A model generated the notes under the pieces. The model saw nothing but the letters and a program-made list of their open reading frames with translations, made no database searches and had not been told where the DNA came from. Positions 9,197-19,175 of a stretch of DNA of 64,000 nt are shown here, one piece after another. How positions within the stretch are numbered: the stretch's first letter is position 1; each line of letters begins with the position of its first letter. A program made the translations under genes and the position numbers. The stretch is from Byssothecium circinans (Eukaryota; Ascomycota; Dothideomycetes; Pleosporales; Massarinaceae): positions 672,841 through 736,840 of the forward strand of contig ML976986.1 of NCBI GenBank assembly GCA_010015675.1, given 5' to 3'.

Positions 9197-12100
9197 CTAG
9201 TCATCAACTGCCCCATCTGACTGGTAATCAAACTCTTCAGGCAAGGAAGCCTCATCGCTACCTTCGTCTGCCAAGTTCTCATCGACGGATTCAGATGTGG
9301 GGGCTGCTTGAACACCTGTAGGTGCTTGGTCACCCGAAGGCCCAGCACTACCAGGCGTGGGTGCCGGCGCGGCCTTTTTCACCTTCAATTCAAGTAGCGT
9401 CTTGGGCTCCGATGGCTTGGTGTCAGTAAGAAGGATGACACCTCCGGTTGGCTGCATTGCATTAACATGAGTTATTGGTGAATGAGGATGAGTACATACC
9501 TTCTTCACTGGAACATATCGCTCCTCAGGGAAGCTGATGTACTTCACCTGACCAGGCAGTACGCGCGACATGTTTTCCAGATCATAGCCAACCTTCTCCT
9601 TTTCTACTTTTTTCTTAGAGCTCTCGGCAGCCGGCGACTCCTCCTTCTCATCCTTCTTTTCATCGTCAACATCCATCTTGTCTTCGTCAGAGATCTTTGG
9701 TGTTGTCGGTGTCTGGTCAATGTCCATGCTTTCCCGACGTGCTTGTCGTGCCTTGACAGCCTTCCGTCGCTTGTCTTGCGCAGTAGTAGACAGAACAGCG
9801 GTCTTCACCTTCTGTGGTGCTTCCTCTGTCTTTACTTCTGCCTCTGGAGGGTAATCGAACATGCTGGGTTTGGTGTTGCTGTGGAACTTGAAAGAGGGGA
9901 TTTGGAGGTCTTGGTCGACACCAATAATAGCGGTGGGGGTGAAGCTGAGGGCCAGGAAATGTGTCAACGGGAACCAGTACCAATACTGGGTAAAGACAGC
10001 CATGCCTACGATGGCGGACATGTTGAGGTTGCCGGTCTGCGTCTGCAGTCCGATGGTGCAGTTCCGTCCGCCAGCGTCGATTATGCCGAGAGCCAGGGCA
10101 CATCCGAACTTGGCCATGGCATCCTCGTGACGATCACTGATGACCTTAGTCAAAGTCTTCCTGATGGTAGCGACCTTCGGGTTCATGGCCTCATTCTGCT
10201 GAACCATGATCATGGCCAGGGAAATGAGAGCACCTTGCCGCACGAAGTCGGTGGAGTCCTTCATCATAGGCTCCAAGAGGTCGATGGCTTCGTCCAGACC
10301 GGTGCCGGCGCAAGCGATACCTAGGGCCATGGTGGCGCCATATCGGACATGGGGATTGTACGATTCAGCAAGGAGCTCGACCATGCGGGGGACGCTGCCA
10401 GGCTTTCTGAAAAGAACAAATCCCAAACTCATCACAGCTACTCGTCGAACATCGTCACTAACATCGCTGACAGCAACATGGAGTAACCTCCGGACGGCCT
10501 TGTTGCTGCCTGTGCCGCAGTATGCGAGCGCAATGGTCATGATACCTCCATATCGGAGCGTCGGGTCGGGGTCCTCCAACAGACCATTGATGAGTTCGTC
10601 AGCAGCCTCTTGGCGGGCATACATGATCAATGCCATTCCCATAGCAAGGCCACGCACAATTTTCTCGTGCTGTGTGTCGTGAGCGTACTGAATCATGTCA
10701 TCCAGAGCTTTGATGTTTCCAGTGCCCAACATGACTAGACCCATGGAAAGGCCGACAGCCTCTCCATTAACGGCCGAATCAGTGTAGAGGACATTCTTGA
10801 AGGCGTCAAAAATTTCCTCGGAGCCTGTTGCCATACCAGCGACGCCCAAACCAAGCGCACCACCGTGCTGAATGACTTCCTCGGATGCATTCTGGAACTG
10901 CTTTAGGAGATAGTCCAGCACATGTGTTCCAGTATTGGAGTAGATCAACCCCAACGCGTAGAGAGATCCGCCTTGCTCGTAATGCGAGCCAGAAGAGACC
11001 GTATCCTTGGGTAGATAGGGTTCCAAGAGCTTCTGGCCTTGGGTGATATTGCCTCGGTGGATAGCACCCAAGGCAGCAGTAGCGGTGAATTTTGACCAGT
11101 TCACGGCCTTACCAAGCCAGTCAAGGTTTTCCCGGAAGAAAGTGTCGTTCGTTGTGCCGGCGTTCATGAAAGCATTTGCGAAAGTCACGCCCGTGTGAAA
11201 GATGGAATTTCGCGATTCCAAGCTATCCCGAATTTTATTCAGGACGTTCTTGTCGGCGTGGTTGTTTCGATAAAGGAATTCGAGGTTGAGCTCGATGCTC
11301 TTGGTGCCTTGAAGTACGTCACGTACTGAGGAGAAGGCCTTGAGCTCATCCTCGGATGGAGACTTTTGCTTCGTGCGCGACACTACTGTGGAAACATTGC
11401 TGGTGTCCATGTTCGAGAGCAGGCCATCCGACTCTGCGGCATCTTCTCTTGGCTTGTGTGATGCATCGCCATTCGCCGCTGGCTTTTCCTCGTTCTTCTC
11501 TTCAGTGGGTAGCCCCTCCATAACCTTGGTGAGGAATTCCTGGGTACCATTCTCGTAGAGGTCGAAGGAAATCTGGTATGCTATAGCAAGCGAACGGCCG
11601 TCGCCCCGCTCCACCAGCTGTTTGATCAGGTTCGAGGCCATGGAATGCTGATTCAAGTAAACCACACATTTTGCTATCGAGAAGTAGTCTGGATTGGCGA
11701 TGTCGTTGAGGAGATCGAGGATAAGTCGAAGAATCTGAGAATCATTAGCTCCTACATCAGATTTACAGGTTGAAGGATCGCTCATACCTCGTTTCGTAGC
11801 CCACGCTCCTGCACTACGTTCATGCAGATGTCTAGCACATACTCCATCAACTCCTCGCTCTTGGTGGATGAGCTAGACGCGGGCCTCTTGCCCTGCTTCT
11901 TTTCACCCTGACTCGCACGGAGAAAACATTCTCGCAAGACCTCCAGATTCCGCGCCTCAATAGCAATGCCGACTACCTGCTTGTAATCGCCATGCTCATA
12001 GCAGCTCTCGAAGATGCGCCGTATAGTGCCTTGGAGGTTCTTTTGGACGCTTCTCTGCAACACCAGGGGTGTGGGGTGGGCTCCGGCCACACCAGCGTTG

Positions 12101-12837
12101 CCGCCTCCGGGAATTGTGGGGTCGAACGTCGAGGAGTCCTCTCGCGAGAGGAGAGACTTGGAAGGAAGAGCGGACTGTGAGAAGGGCGTTATCGGTGAAG
12201 TCAGGCCAGCCGATGTGCTTCCACCCGCCGATGTGTTCTTATCAAACGAAGTTATGAGCTGAGGTGGCGCCTGGTTTGCTCTGCTTATGGGCGTAGGAGG
12301 GTTGTGCATGGCGGATAGGGCGATGTAGGTATCAAGACATTTTGCTGGAGATGATGTTAGCCTGGTGACTTCATTTACAGCTTGGGCTTGACAATAAGAA
12401 GCTCTTCTGGGAAGAAGTTGACCATGGCCATGTCTGTTTTGCATATGAACTCACCCAGTATTGTCTCTTCAAACTCCCCCGAATGGTGGATGTCGAAGCG
12501 CTTTCCCGCACCGAGCGCAAAAACCATGCTCTCGTTGTACTCTTGCAGCTGGTAGTAGATCTTCGCCGCCACGAGAGCCGCCAGCTCTCGCTCCGGGAAC
12601 GACTCATCTTCGTAGAGAGCCTCACTGTGACGCACACGAAGTTAGCGACTGTGTCTCAGACCCATCAAACCTCGGTATTATCGTAGGCACCGCTTACATT
12701 TGACTGACCGAGCCCGCAACCTCCGGCCACAGCAGGTCGATTTCCTCGTTTAGCCGATGTAGGGCAAAGGAGCGCAGCGCGGCATCTGGTTCGGCGAGGA
12801 AGCCGACGACGCCGGCAGCAGACGTGAGGCCGACCAT
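9197..12837 (-). CDS. RPN2: 26S proteasome regulatory subunit Rpn2 (PSMD1)
   Basis: Five exons on the minus strand: 12837-12698, 12624-12455, 12344-11788, 11734-9500, 9451-9197; 1118 residues, the normal size for fungal Rpn2. It is the largest base subunit of the 19S particle and holds Rpn13 and the ubiquitin-processing machinery near the ATPase ring. The N-terminus (SAAGVVGFLAEPDAALRSFA, ELAALVAAKIYYQL) and the central proteasome/cyclosome helical repeats (for example LGTGNIKALDDMIQYAH, RYGGIMTIALAYCGTGSNKA, RYGATMALGIACAGTGLDEA) are typical. An acidic Lys/Glu-rich insertion lies near residues 960-1010 and an acidic C-terminus ends the protein, as expected for the Rpn13 contact. Splicing restores ETILAKCLDTYIALS and RNEILRLILDLLND, both conserved in the family. 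The start MVGLTSAAG fits the conserved N-terminus. Confidence 0.96.
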
Positions 12838-13570
12838 CGTTGAAAGATGTGCGCAAGAGAGGTCCGAAGATGGGAAGGGGTGGGGTGCTCGCGATGGATA
12901 GTGAGGTGTGTGGTGCTGGAGGAAGCTGGTGGAAGGCGATGGAGCTGGCCGAGCAGGCTGGCAGTCGGTGTAACGCTGATAATGATGTCTCGCAGCGAGG
13001 TCAGCAGTTGTAGCCTTGGCGTTGAATGAGGGGCATGCGATAGAGGAAGGCGCGGAGATGGACAGTGATGGAGAGAGGCGAATGTGTAATGTCGCGATTT
13101 GGGTGTTCGAAGCTACCGCGACGTCAACTAGCGCACGAGCCACCTCACCTCACAGCTTCGGAATCACGCTCCAATACCAAGGTGGAACAATAATGAGCGA
13201 AACTGCAGTGAATTTTGCTTTTCAAACATGGTTTTCCCTCTGTATTCAGCCTGTCTGATTCCTTCAGCTCACGATGGCCGCAGCTTCACCGTCGACGATT
13301 GCCTCTGCCTGGCGGTTGCAAGGTTGGAGTAGATGCACGTGTCATTAGAGTTTTAGAATCATAAAACCATAGGGTATCTCATTGTAGGCTATCAAACTCC
13401 ATATTCCATGCTTTGACCCAGTCCCCAGACTCCCTAGGAATGGTCTCCCAGAAATCCCATTGGTAAAAAACGCCAGCAAGAAGGAATACAGTACTTGTAC
13501 AGATATTAGGCACACTGATGCGCCCGTTGGCATTAATACTCGGATGGACTGTGCCCAACACACCTCATTC
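12838..13570. other. Intergenic, RPN2 promoter side
   Basis: About 730 bp between the RPN2 start and the CET1 stop, both minus strand. It should contain the RPN2 promoter and the CET1 3' untranslated region. Short open frames near 13345-13563 look random. I did not find a yeast-type PACE element. Confidence 0.4.
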
Positions 13571-14854
13571 CTACTGCGGCATTGGCGTTATTTCCCTAGA
13601 CAACACCCGCAAGTTGTTCATCAGACCAACCATAAGATATTCAAACTGGCTGGGTTGGCTTGTCGTCAAGATCTGGTTGCCCTCTCGCAGCAACACGTCC
13701 GAATTTAGCTCCAGCTCCAGTTCGTGGATCTTCTTCTTTCCTTGAGTGACTTGTGTGAGATCGACCTGGAAAGCATTCGTGAACGAATACGACATCCGGT
13801 CCTTGTGCCGCGCCATATCGCCGATGGTAAGACCAGACTCCACAATGGGTTGCAGATCATCTAACGGACCTGGGTACTTGACTTCGAGGTTGATGCCAAT
13901 GCGGTAGTCCCACTCGGTCTGCGGGGAGCTGATTTCCAAGTTGTCGATGCGGAGCTTGATGATGGCGCAGATGATTTTGTCCGGGTTGTTTTCGGCGCGG
14001 GTGACCCGTATACGCGCAGATTTCGGAGACTTCCCAATAATCCCCCTGATTGTTGGTGGCAAGCGAGAGAAGCCGTCCTGTTTCAATTCGAAGAACTGGT
14101 CAATTTCTTTCGTGTGTTTGTAATGTATTTTTTCGCGCAGAGGGTTGCTCAGAGACTTTCCCACCTGATCATTGAGAAACTTGTTCATCTTCCTGTGTTG
14201 TGGCATGGTCATGGTGCTCTCGAACTTGGTGCTTGCCGCCGCGATATCCGGATGAATGATGCACTCGGTGGTATGGATGCCTTGTAGGCGTTGCTTGTCG
14301 GCTCGATTTTGGATCTGTCCCCAGCGCGCCTCGACCTCGACCTGTGTATCCGGCGATTCTTGAAGAGCCTGGCGAACTTCTTCGTTCTTGATGACGCTCA
14401 TCCAGACGAAGTCGCATACTTTGCGCGCAACATCATCGTAGACCTCGATGTCATCAGAGATGGGGCGCGTATAGCCTGAGGTGAAGAGCGAGTCGGCCGG
14501 TCTGGACGCAGTACCGTTCGAGTGTGAAAGGCCGTTGTGGACTATTGGCGGAGGTGGTCGAGGTTGCGGTTGGGGTGCAGGCGCGGGTGCAGGACGCGAC
14601 CGCTGGATTTTGTCCAGGTGCTTGTTCAGCGTGTTACCGTCAGGGTCGGTTTCGTTCTCGCGGTACGCCCATATGGGCCTTGGATCGTGACGATTGCGCT
14701 TGCCGGTCATAGTTGCCCTGTTCGTCGCAGGCGGTGGAGTCGGGAGATTGGCGGAGGAAATGGCAGGGCTGGACGCGAGGATATTATGAGAACCTGAGGG
14801 TGACCGGCGCGGAGGCGCCTCGGACACCGGATTCACAAGTGATCGAATATCCAT
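13571..14854 (-). CDS. CET1: mRNA 5'-triphosphatase, Cet1-type capping enzyme subunit beta
   Basis: A single exon of 427 residues. The enzyme removes the gamma-phosphate from the 5' end of nascent mRNA, the first step of capping, as a metal-dependent triphosphate tunnel enzyme of fungi and protists. The tunnel strands with paired acidic residues are visible: VEVEARWGQI at about residue 171 and ELELELNSDVLL near residue 380, with the basic strand ARIRVTR between them and DYRIGINLEVKYP before the last. The first 125 residues are Pro/Ser-rich and disordered. The open frame continues upstream of 14854 without an ATG, so MDIRSLVNPVSE is chosen as the start. The absence of introns is unremarkable. 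Family assignment is secure; partner binding (to Ceg1) is inferred. Confidence 0.93.
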   Translation of the reverse strand: MDIRSLVNPVSEAPPRRSPSGSHNILASSPAISSANLPTPPPATNRATMTGKRNRHDPRPIWAYRENETDPDGNTLNKHLDKIQRSRPAPAPAPQPQPRPPPPIVHNGLSHSNGTASRPADSLFTSGYTRPISDDIEVYDDVARKVCDFVWMSVIKNEEVRQALQESPDTQVEVEARWGQIQNRADKQRLQGIHTTECIIHPDIAAASTKFESTMTMPQHRKMNKFLNDQVGKSLSNPLREKIHYKHTKEIDQFFELKQDGFSRLPPTIRGIIGKSPKSARIRVTRAENNPDKIICAIIKLRIDNLEISSPQTEWDYRIGINLEVKYPGPLDDLQPIVESGLTIGDMARHKDRMSYSFTNAFQVDLTQVTQGKKKIHELELELNSDVLLREGNQILTTSQPSQFEYLMVGLMNNLRVLSREITPMPQ

Positions 14855-15396
14855 GGTGGCGGGCGGTCGCGTTGAGGCGCTTGTGGTTCTTTGTACCTTA
14901 GTAGGTGTACGCACGAAGCCAGCTGCCAAGAAACACGTGACTGCAGCCTTGCCCAGCACTTGAGGTACCCCAGCCCACTGGGCAGAATGGTGCGCAAGCG
15001 CAACAAACGGAGATGAGTTACAGCCCTGGAATATGCTGAAAACTGTGGAGAAGGATCGCTACACTGGATCTAAAGCCCTCACGGGATGTGTTCTAGCCGT
15101 GGTTCGATTCGACGGTTATGTACTCTCCAGCCTCGGACCTCAAGTGCTTGGAACAACCGCTTTAACGAGCGGCTGTTTTGATTGATTAGGCTAGGACAAA
15201 ATCTTGATTTTCGGACACAGCCTCTTAGCCTGCGAGGGACAATCACACAAGATCGTGCATGCAGTTGAATGCCATGTATTTTGTTCTCTCAAAGTGTAAT
15301 ATTGAACATGCTCGTTTTTGCTAGCCCACGCCAAGCATGCCCATCGCCTGAAGACCGTTGACACCCTATCCAGTACACTTCACCTACTCGTAACAT
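14855..15396. other. Intergenic, CET1 promoter side
   Basis: About 540 bp holding the CET1 promoter and the pyruvate kinase 3' untranslated region. A tRNA-like B-box word at 15101-15110 was examined and rejected. No gene was seen. Confidence 0.4.
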
Positions 15397-17125
15397 TTAC
15401 GCCTCCTGGTCAAGGCCGAGGTCTTCAGTCGCGGGCACGATACGGAGCGTGTTGGTGTGGCCCATGCCGCCCCTCCAGCCCTGGACGCAGATGACGGCAT
15501 CGCCCTTGTTGAGAACCCCGAGCTTGATGGCGTTCATGATACCCCACTTGAGACGGCGGTCGACGTCCTCTTGCCATGGGGAGCTGTTGAAGTCGGGCTT
15601 GGCCTCAGGAAAGTAGAAGGGGTACACGCCACGGTACAGATGCGAATACTAGTCTTCTTAGTAGTGTTTCCTCATTGTAGTATTACGGTGTCACTTACCC
15701 GTGCAGCCATCTCGTTACGAGTGACCATGATGATGGGACAGACGGGACGGTACTTAGAAACCAGGCGAGCAGTGGTACCACTGTCATGGTTAGCTCAACG
15801 CAATACTAACGGATAGAAGTATCTACCTCGTGGTCAGGACCAAGATAGCACCGGCATTCTGCTCCAGGGACGCGCTGACGGCCGCCATAGCGCAAGTCTC
15901 GGTGGTCGGGCATGGCACTGGAGCCAACTTCCTCAGCTCGTCGAACGCGTTCACGTATGGAATGGCCACCTCGGCGAGCAAGCAAGTCTCGTGCATCATG
16001 GTCACAGCCTCGATAGGGTAGTTGCCCTTGGCGGTCTCTCCAGACAACATGACGCAATCGGCTCCATCCAGCACAGCGTTACCAACGTCACTGACTTCGG
16101 CACGAGTCGGGCGGGGGTTGTAGGTCATGGACTCCAACATCTGAGTGGCGCAGATGGCGGGCTTTCCGGCAATGTTACACTTGGTGATCATCATCTTTTG
16201 AGCGATGAAGACCTGGCTAGGTGGGATCTCGATGCCAAGGTCACCGCGGGCAACCATGACACCGTCTGTCTCCTTCAGAATGTCGTCAAAGTTGTTCACA
16301 CCCTGCTGGTTCTCAATCTTGGCAATGATCTGGATGTCCTTGCCGTCTTCACCAAGAACCTCACGGATGGCTGTGATATCGCTGCCAGATCGGATGAAAG
16401 AAGCAAAGACCATATCAACCTTGTTCTTGACACCGAATCGCAGGTCGGCCTTGTCCTTCTCAGACAGCGGGGGCAGATCGACGTCGGTCTTGGGCAGGTT
16501 GACACCCTTCTTGGAGGAGATCTTGCCGTTGTTCACGGCCTTGCACTTGAGGGTTTTGTCGTCCGTAACCTCTAAGACCTCAAACGAGAGGACACCATCG
16601 TCGACGTAGATGGTCCGTCCGGGCTCGATGACCTTGGTGATGTTCGTGTAGTCGACATACCTGTCCCAGATGTCAGCGCCCACCACTTCAGTTCACGTTG
16701 TATACGCACATGTTCTTGTCGTCGCTCTTGGTGGCGTATGCCTCATCGGTGGTGATGTTCAAGATGCTGCCTGCGCTGATGGGGATATCAGCATCGCCCA
16801 CGGTGTTGCCCGTTCGGATCTCAGGACCCTTGGTGTCGAGGGCAATGGCGAGCGGCCTGCCCGGCTGTGTCTTCTCGGCCTGACGCGCATTGTCAATGAC
16901 AGACTGGTGGTACTCGTAGGAGCCGTGAGAGAAGTTCATGCGGACGACATTGAGGCCGGCCTTGCGCAGCGAATTGATCTTCTCGGCGGAGTTCGTCTTG
17001 GGGCCAATGGTGCCGATGATAGACGTCCGGCGGTACTCTTTGGCAGGATGATATTCGGTGTTTAGCTGCGAGAGCCATTCTATCCTGGTCCTGCCAGCGT
17101 TCAGGTGGTCGAGGGCGTTCGCCAT
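15397..17125 (-). CDS. Pyruvate kinase
   Basis: Four exons on the minus strand: 17125-16710, 16660-15827, 15780-15699, 15648-15397; 527 residues, the usual fungal size. It converts phosphoenolpyruvate and ADP to pyruvate and ATP in the cytosol. Clear family blocks are [39 protein letters not shown], the signature [15 protein letters not shown] with the active-site Lys, [35 protein letters not shown] and [14 protein letters not shown]. The C-terminal allosteric domain ([19 protein letters not shown]) is complete. The start [17 protein letters not shown] fits homologues; the open frame upstream has no ATG. A TATA-like box lies 86 bp upstream, as expected for a strongly expressed glycolytic gene. 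The three introns are 46-50 bp. Confidence 0.97.
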
Positions 17126-18369
17126 GGCTGCGGAAGGGGAAGGGTGGGTGAGAAGTGTGCGAGCGAGGGGAGAAGACTGCTGGAGCACAGTGGAAGAGCA
17201 GTCACCTGGATTTATAGGTCAATGGCCGTATCTGCAAAGAGAAGCGTAGAGGGCAAAGGGCAAAGGGCACGTACCCAGATGTTGCCTGTTGGGATATTCT
17301 GGAGGGGCAGTCTGGCTGGCAAGCGAAGCTAGGTAATACCGTGGTAGCAGCTGGAGCTTCCTGCACTTGTTTTCGGATTACGTGGGGCAGCCGACCGAAA
17401 CCAAACGCTTATGTAGGGTAAGACCAGGTGCATGCAGCGTGCGTCTAGGCGTGGGAATGATAGGAGTCAGGATAGCACTTGACAATAATAATGGACGAGA
17501 GGGTCTGCAGGTCTTATAGTCTTTCTAGCGGCTCCAGCTGAGGGAGACGGAACGCTCGTTGTTTTTGCGCCCACCTCCAACCCCACCCACGCGTTGCATC
17601 ACCGCGGCCACGGCCCTACCTATCCCCAGATAAGGACAGGCCCATGAGTGGTGTAAACTTTGCTGAGCAAACGCCCGGGTTGGCTTGGCCTTTCGACGTC
17701 CTCACCTCGTGGAGATGCCCACCGATTGCTGATAAAAACTCGCGTTACTGCATGTACCGTACTGCACATATGCTTACAGTTCAGGGCCAGAGACTGAACC
17801 CCCTTCATCAATACCGAGAGGTGCGCCGCGACCTAGCTTTTTGATGGGACATGTCTCTGCGCGGGCGCGGACCCAGCGCCGGTGTGGATTCCATAAGGTC
17901 TCGGACGGTTCAATAACGTTTCGAAGGGTCGTGGAGACAAGCCAGAAGTGACACAGCACACTGAGCGCAACCAGTAGCTAGGTAATGCACCGGATGGCCG
18001 ACGCCTCTTATATACATCGCCCGCGGGATGATTCGGCAACGAAAACCGTGATCATTCCTACCTCGCCCGCATCCGAGGTTGGGCACTCCGGGTCGTAGGC
18101 CTATTCTCCGCACCATCCCAGGTCGCATCATTATTTCACATGCAATGTTGGATGTTTCAATGTTGGTTTGATCGACCGCTCAGCCACCTTCACCAGCCAC
18201 CAGCCACACCCCACCACCTCTACCTCACCTCCGTCTTGCAACTGCAGGCATCTAAGATAGCTTCCGAACGCTGACAGCCGCACCCGACACCACCGATTGT
18301 GCCGCCGAACCATTCACTCCTACCTCCAAGGCCCTACAGCGCCGGAACATCCCTCCCCACACCACCAGA
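17126..18369. other. Long intergenic region upstream of pyruvate kinase
   Basis: About 1.2 kb between the pyruvate kinase start and the possible small plus-strand gene. The part next to pyruvate kinase is its promoter, with a CT-rich leader and a TATA-like box. The rest contains C-rich tracts around 17560-17630 and 18180-18310 and no recognisable gene. Confidence 0.4.
17211..17217 (-). promoter_or_regulatory. TATA-like box of pyruvate kinase
   Basis: Minus-strand CTATAAA, 86 bp upstream of the start codon at 17125. It is followed downstream by a pyrimidine-rich leader. Position and sequence fit a core promoter of a highly expressed gene, but no transcription start has been mapped. Confidence 0.5.
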
Positions 18370-18833
18370 ATGGTTGTACGTAACCTGTATTGTTCATCTC
18401 GTGGGTGCACGGGTATGCAACTCAAGAGCTCACAACAATTTAGCTAGGCAGGGTCGCTCACTATGCCTTCGACGCAGTATTAAGTATGCATACAATATTC
18501 TCTCCATTCTGTCCTCCCGCGTGCCCTCCTAACATGGCCTGTAGTATCCGCCTTCCTTGCTGGCGTCCGCCGCTCCACCGGCCTCACGTACGTCCCCACC
18601 CATCCTCCCCACGCGCAACGAATACATACACATCATACATCTGCCGGCGATGGACCACAGCATGATTTAGCTAACACATCCCCGCTGACAGTCCTAGTGT
18701 GAAATCAGAGAACTTCACCGAGGCGCCCGGCGTGAAGAAGTGGATCGACAACTATCTATGGGTTGGTGAGGTCATGATGGATCAGAGTGTGGCCGTGCTT
18801 TCGACGTCGTCATACTTCGAGAGGAAGCGCTGA
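18370..18833 (+). CDS. Possible 64-residue protein, unknown
   Basis: Three exons are proposed: 18370-18379, 18545-18587, 18692-18833. The last exon is the convincing part: it begins at a clean CAG acceptor and encodes KSENFTEAPGVKKWIDNYLW, continuing GEVMMDQSVAVLSTSSYFERKR to a stop. The middle exon encodes SAFLAGVRRSTGLT between GTAG and CACgtacgt signals. Joined, the frame holds and gives a small amphipathic, basic protein, the size of many mitochondrial respiratory-complex or assembly subunits. I do not recognise the family. The tiny first exon with its GTAACC donor is the weakest call, and the true start may lie further upstream. Confidence 0.45.
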
Positions 18834-19175
18834 GGACAGTGGCGTGACTATGGCGGAGAGAGGAGACGAGGAGAGGTTGAATAGAAGGGCATGAATTGCC
18901 TTCGTCGCTCAAAGACCGATGTGTACAGGATGATGATGGGATGGACGAAGAGCATGCATTCGGATACAGTCTTCTGTGGGCTTGTTATGTCCCCACTCAG
19001 GCAGCAGGATGGCGTTGTGGTTGGAGACTACTTGATACGATTATACCAATCACCACTTTGTTTCGCATTGTCCTCCATTGTATATCTCTCATTGCATCTA
19101 TGTGCGATTCATTGAAATGCTAGCATCGACAGTAAACATACATCAGGGGTATCGTATGACAACCAAACACACTCT
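18834..19175. other. Short convergent intergenic region
   Basis: About 340 bp between two converging 3' ends. No gene or repeat seen. Confidence 0.35.

Noticed and set aside
9482..10324. Plus-strand open frame of 280 residues opposite RPN2
   Set aside because: It lies wholly within the Rpn2 coding exon and has no family signal.
15040..15125. Possible tRNA with a GGTTCGATTC B-box word at 15101-15110
   Set aside because: The T-stem has a mismatch next to the loop and no matching A-box, anticodon stem or acceptor stem can be drawn upstream.
15991..16575. Plus-strand open frame of 194 residues opposite pyruvate kinase
   Set aside because: Antisense shadow of a strongly codon-biased gene; such frames arise from G/C-ending codons.
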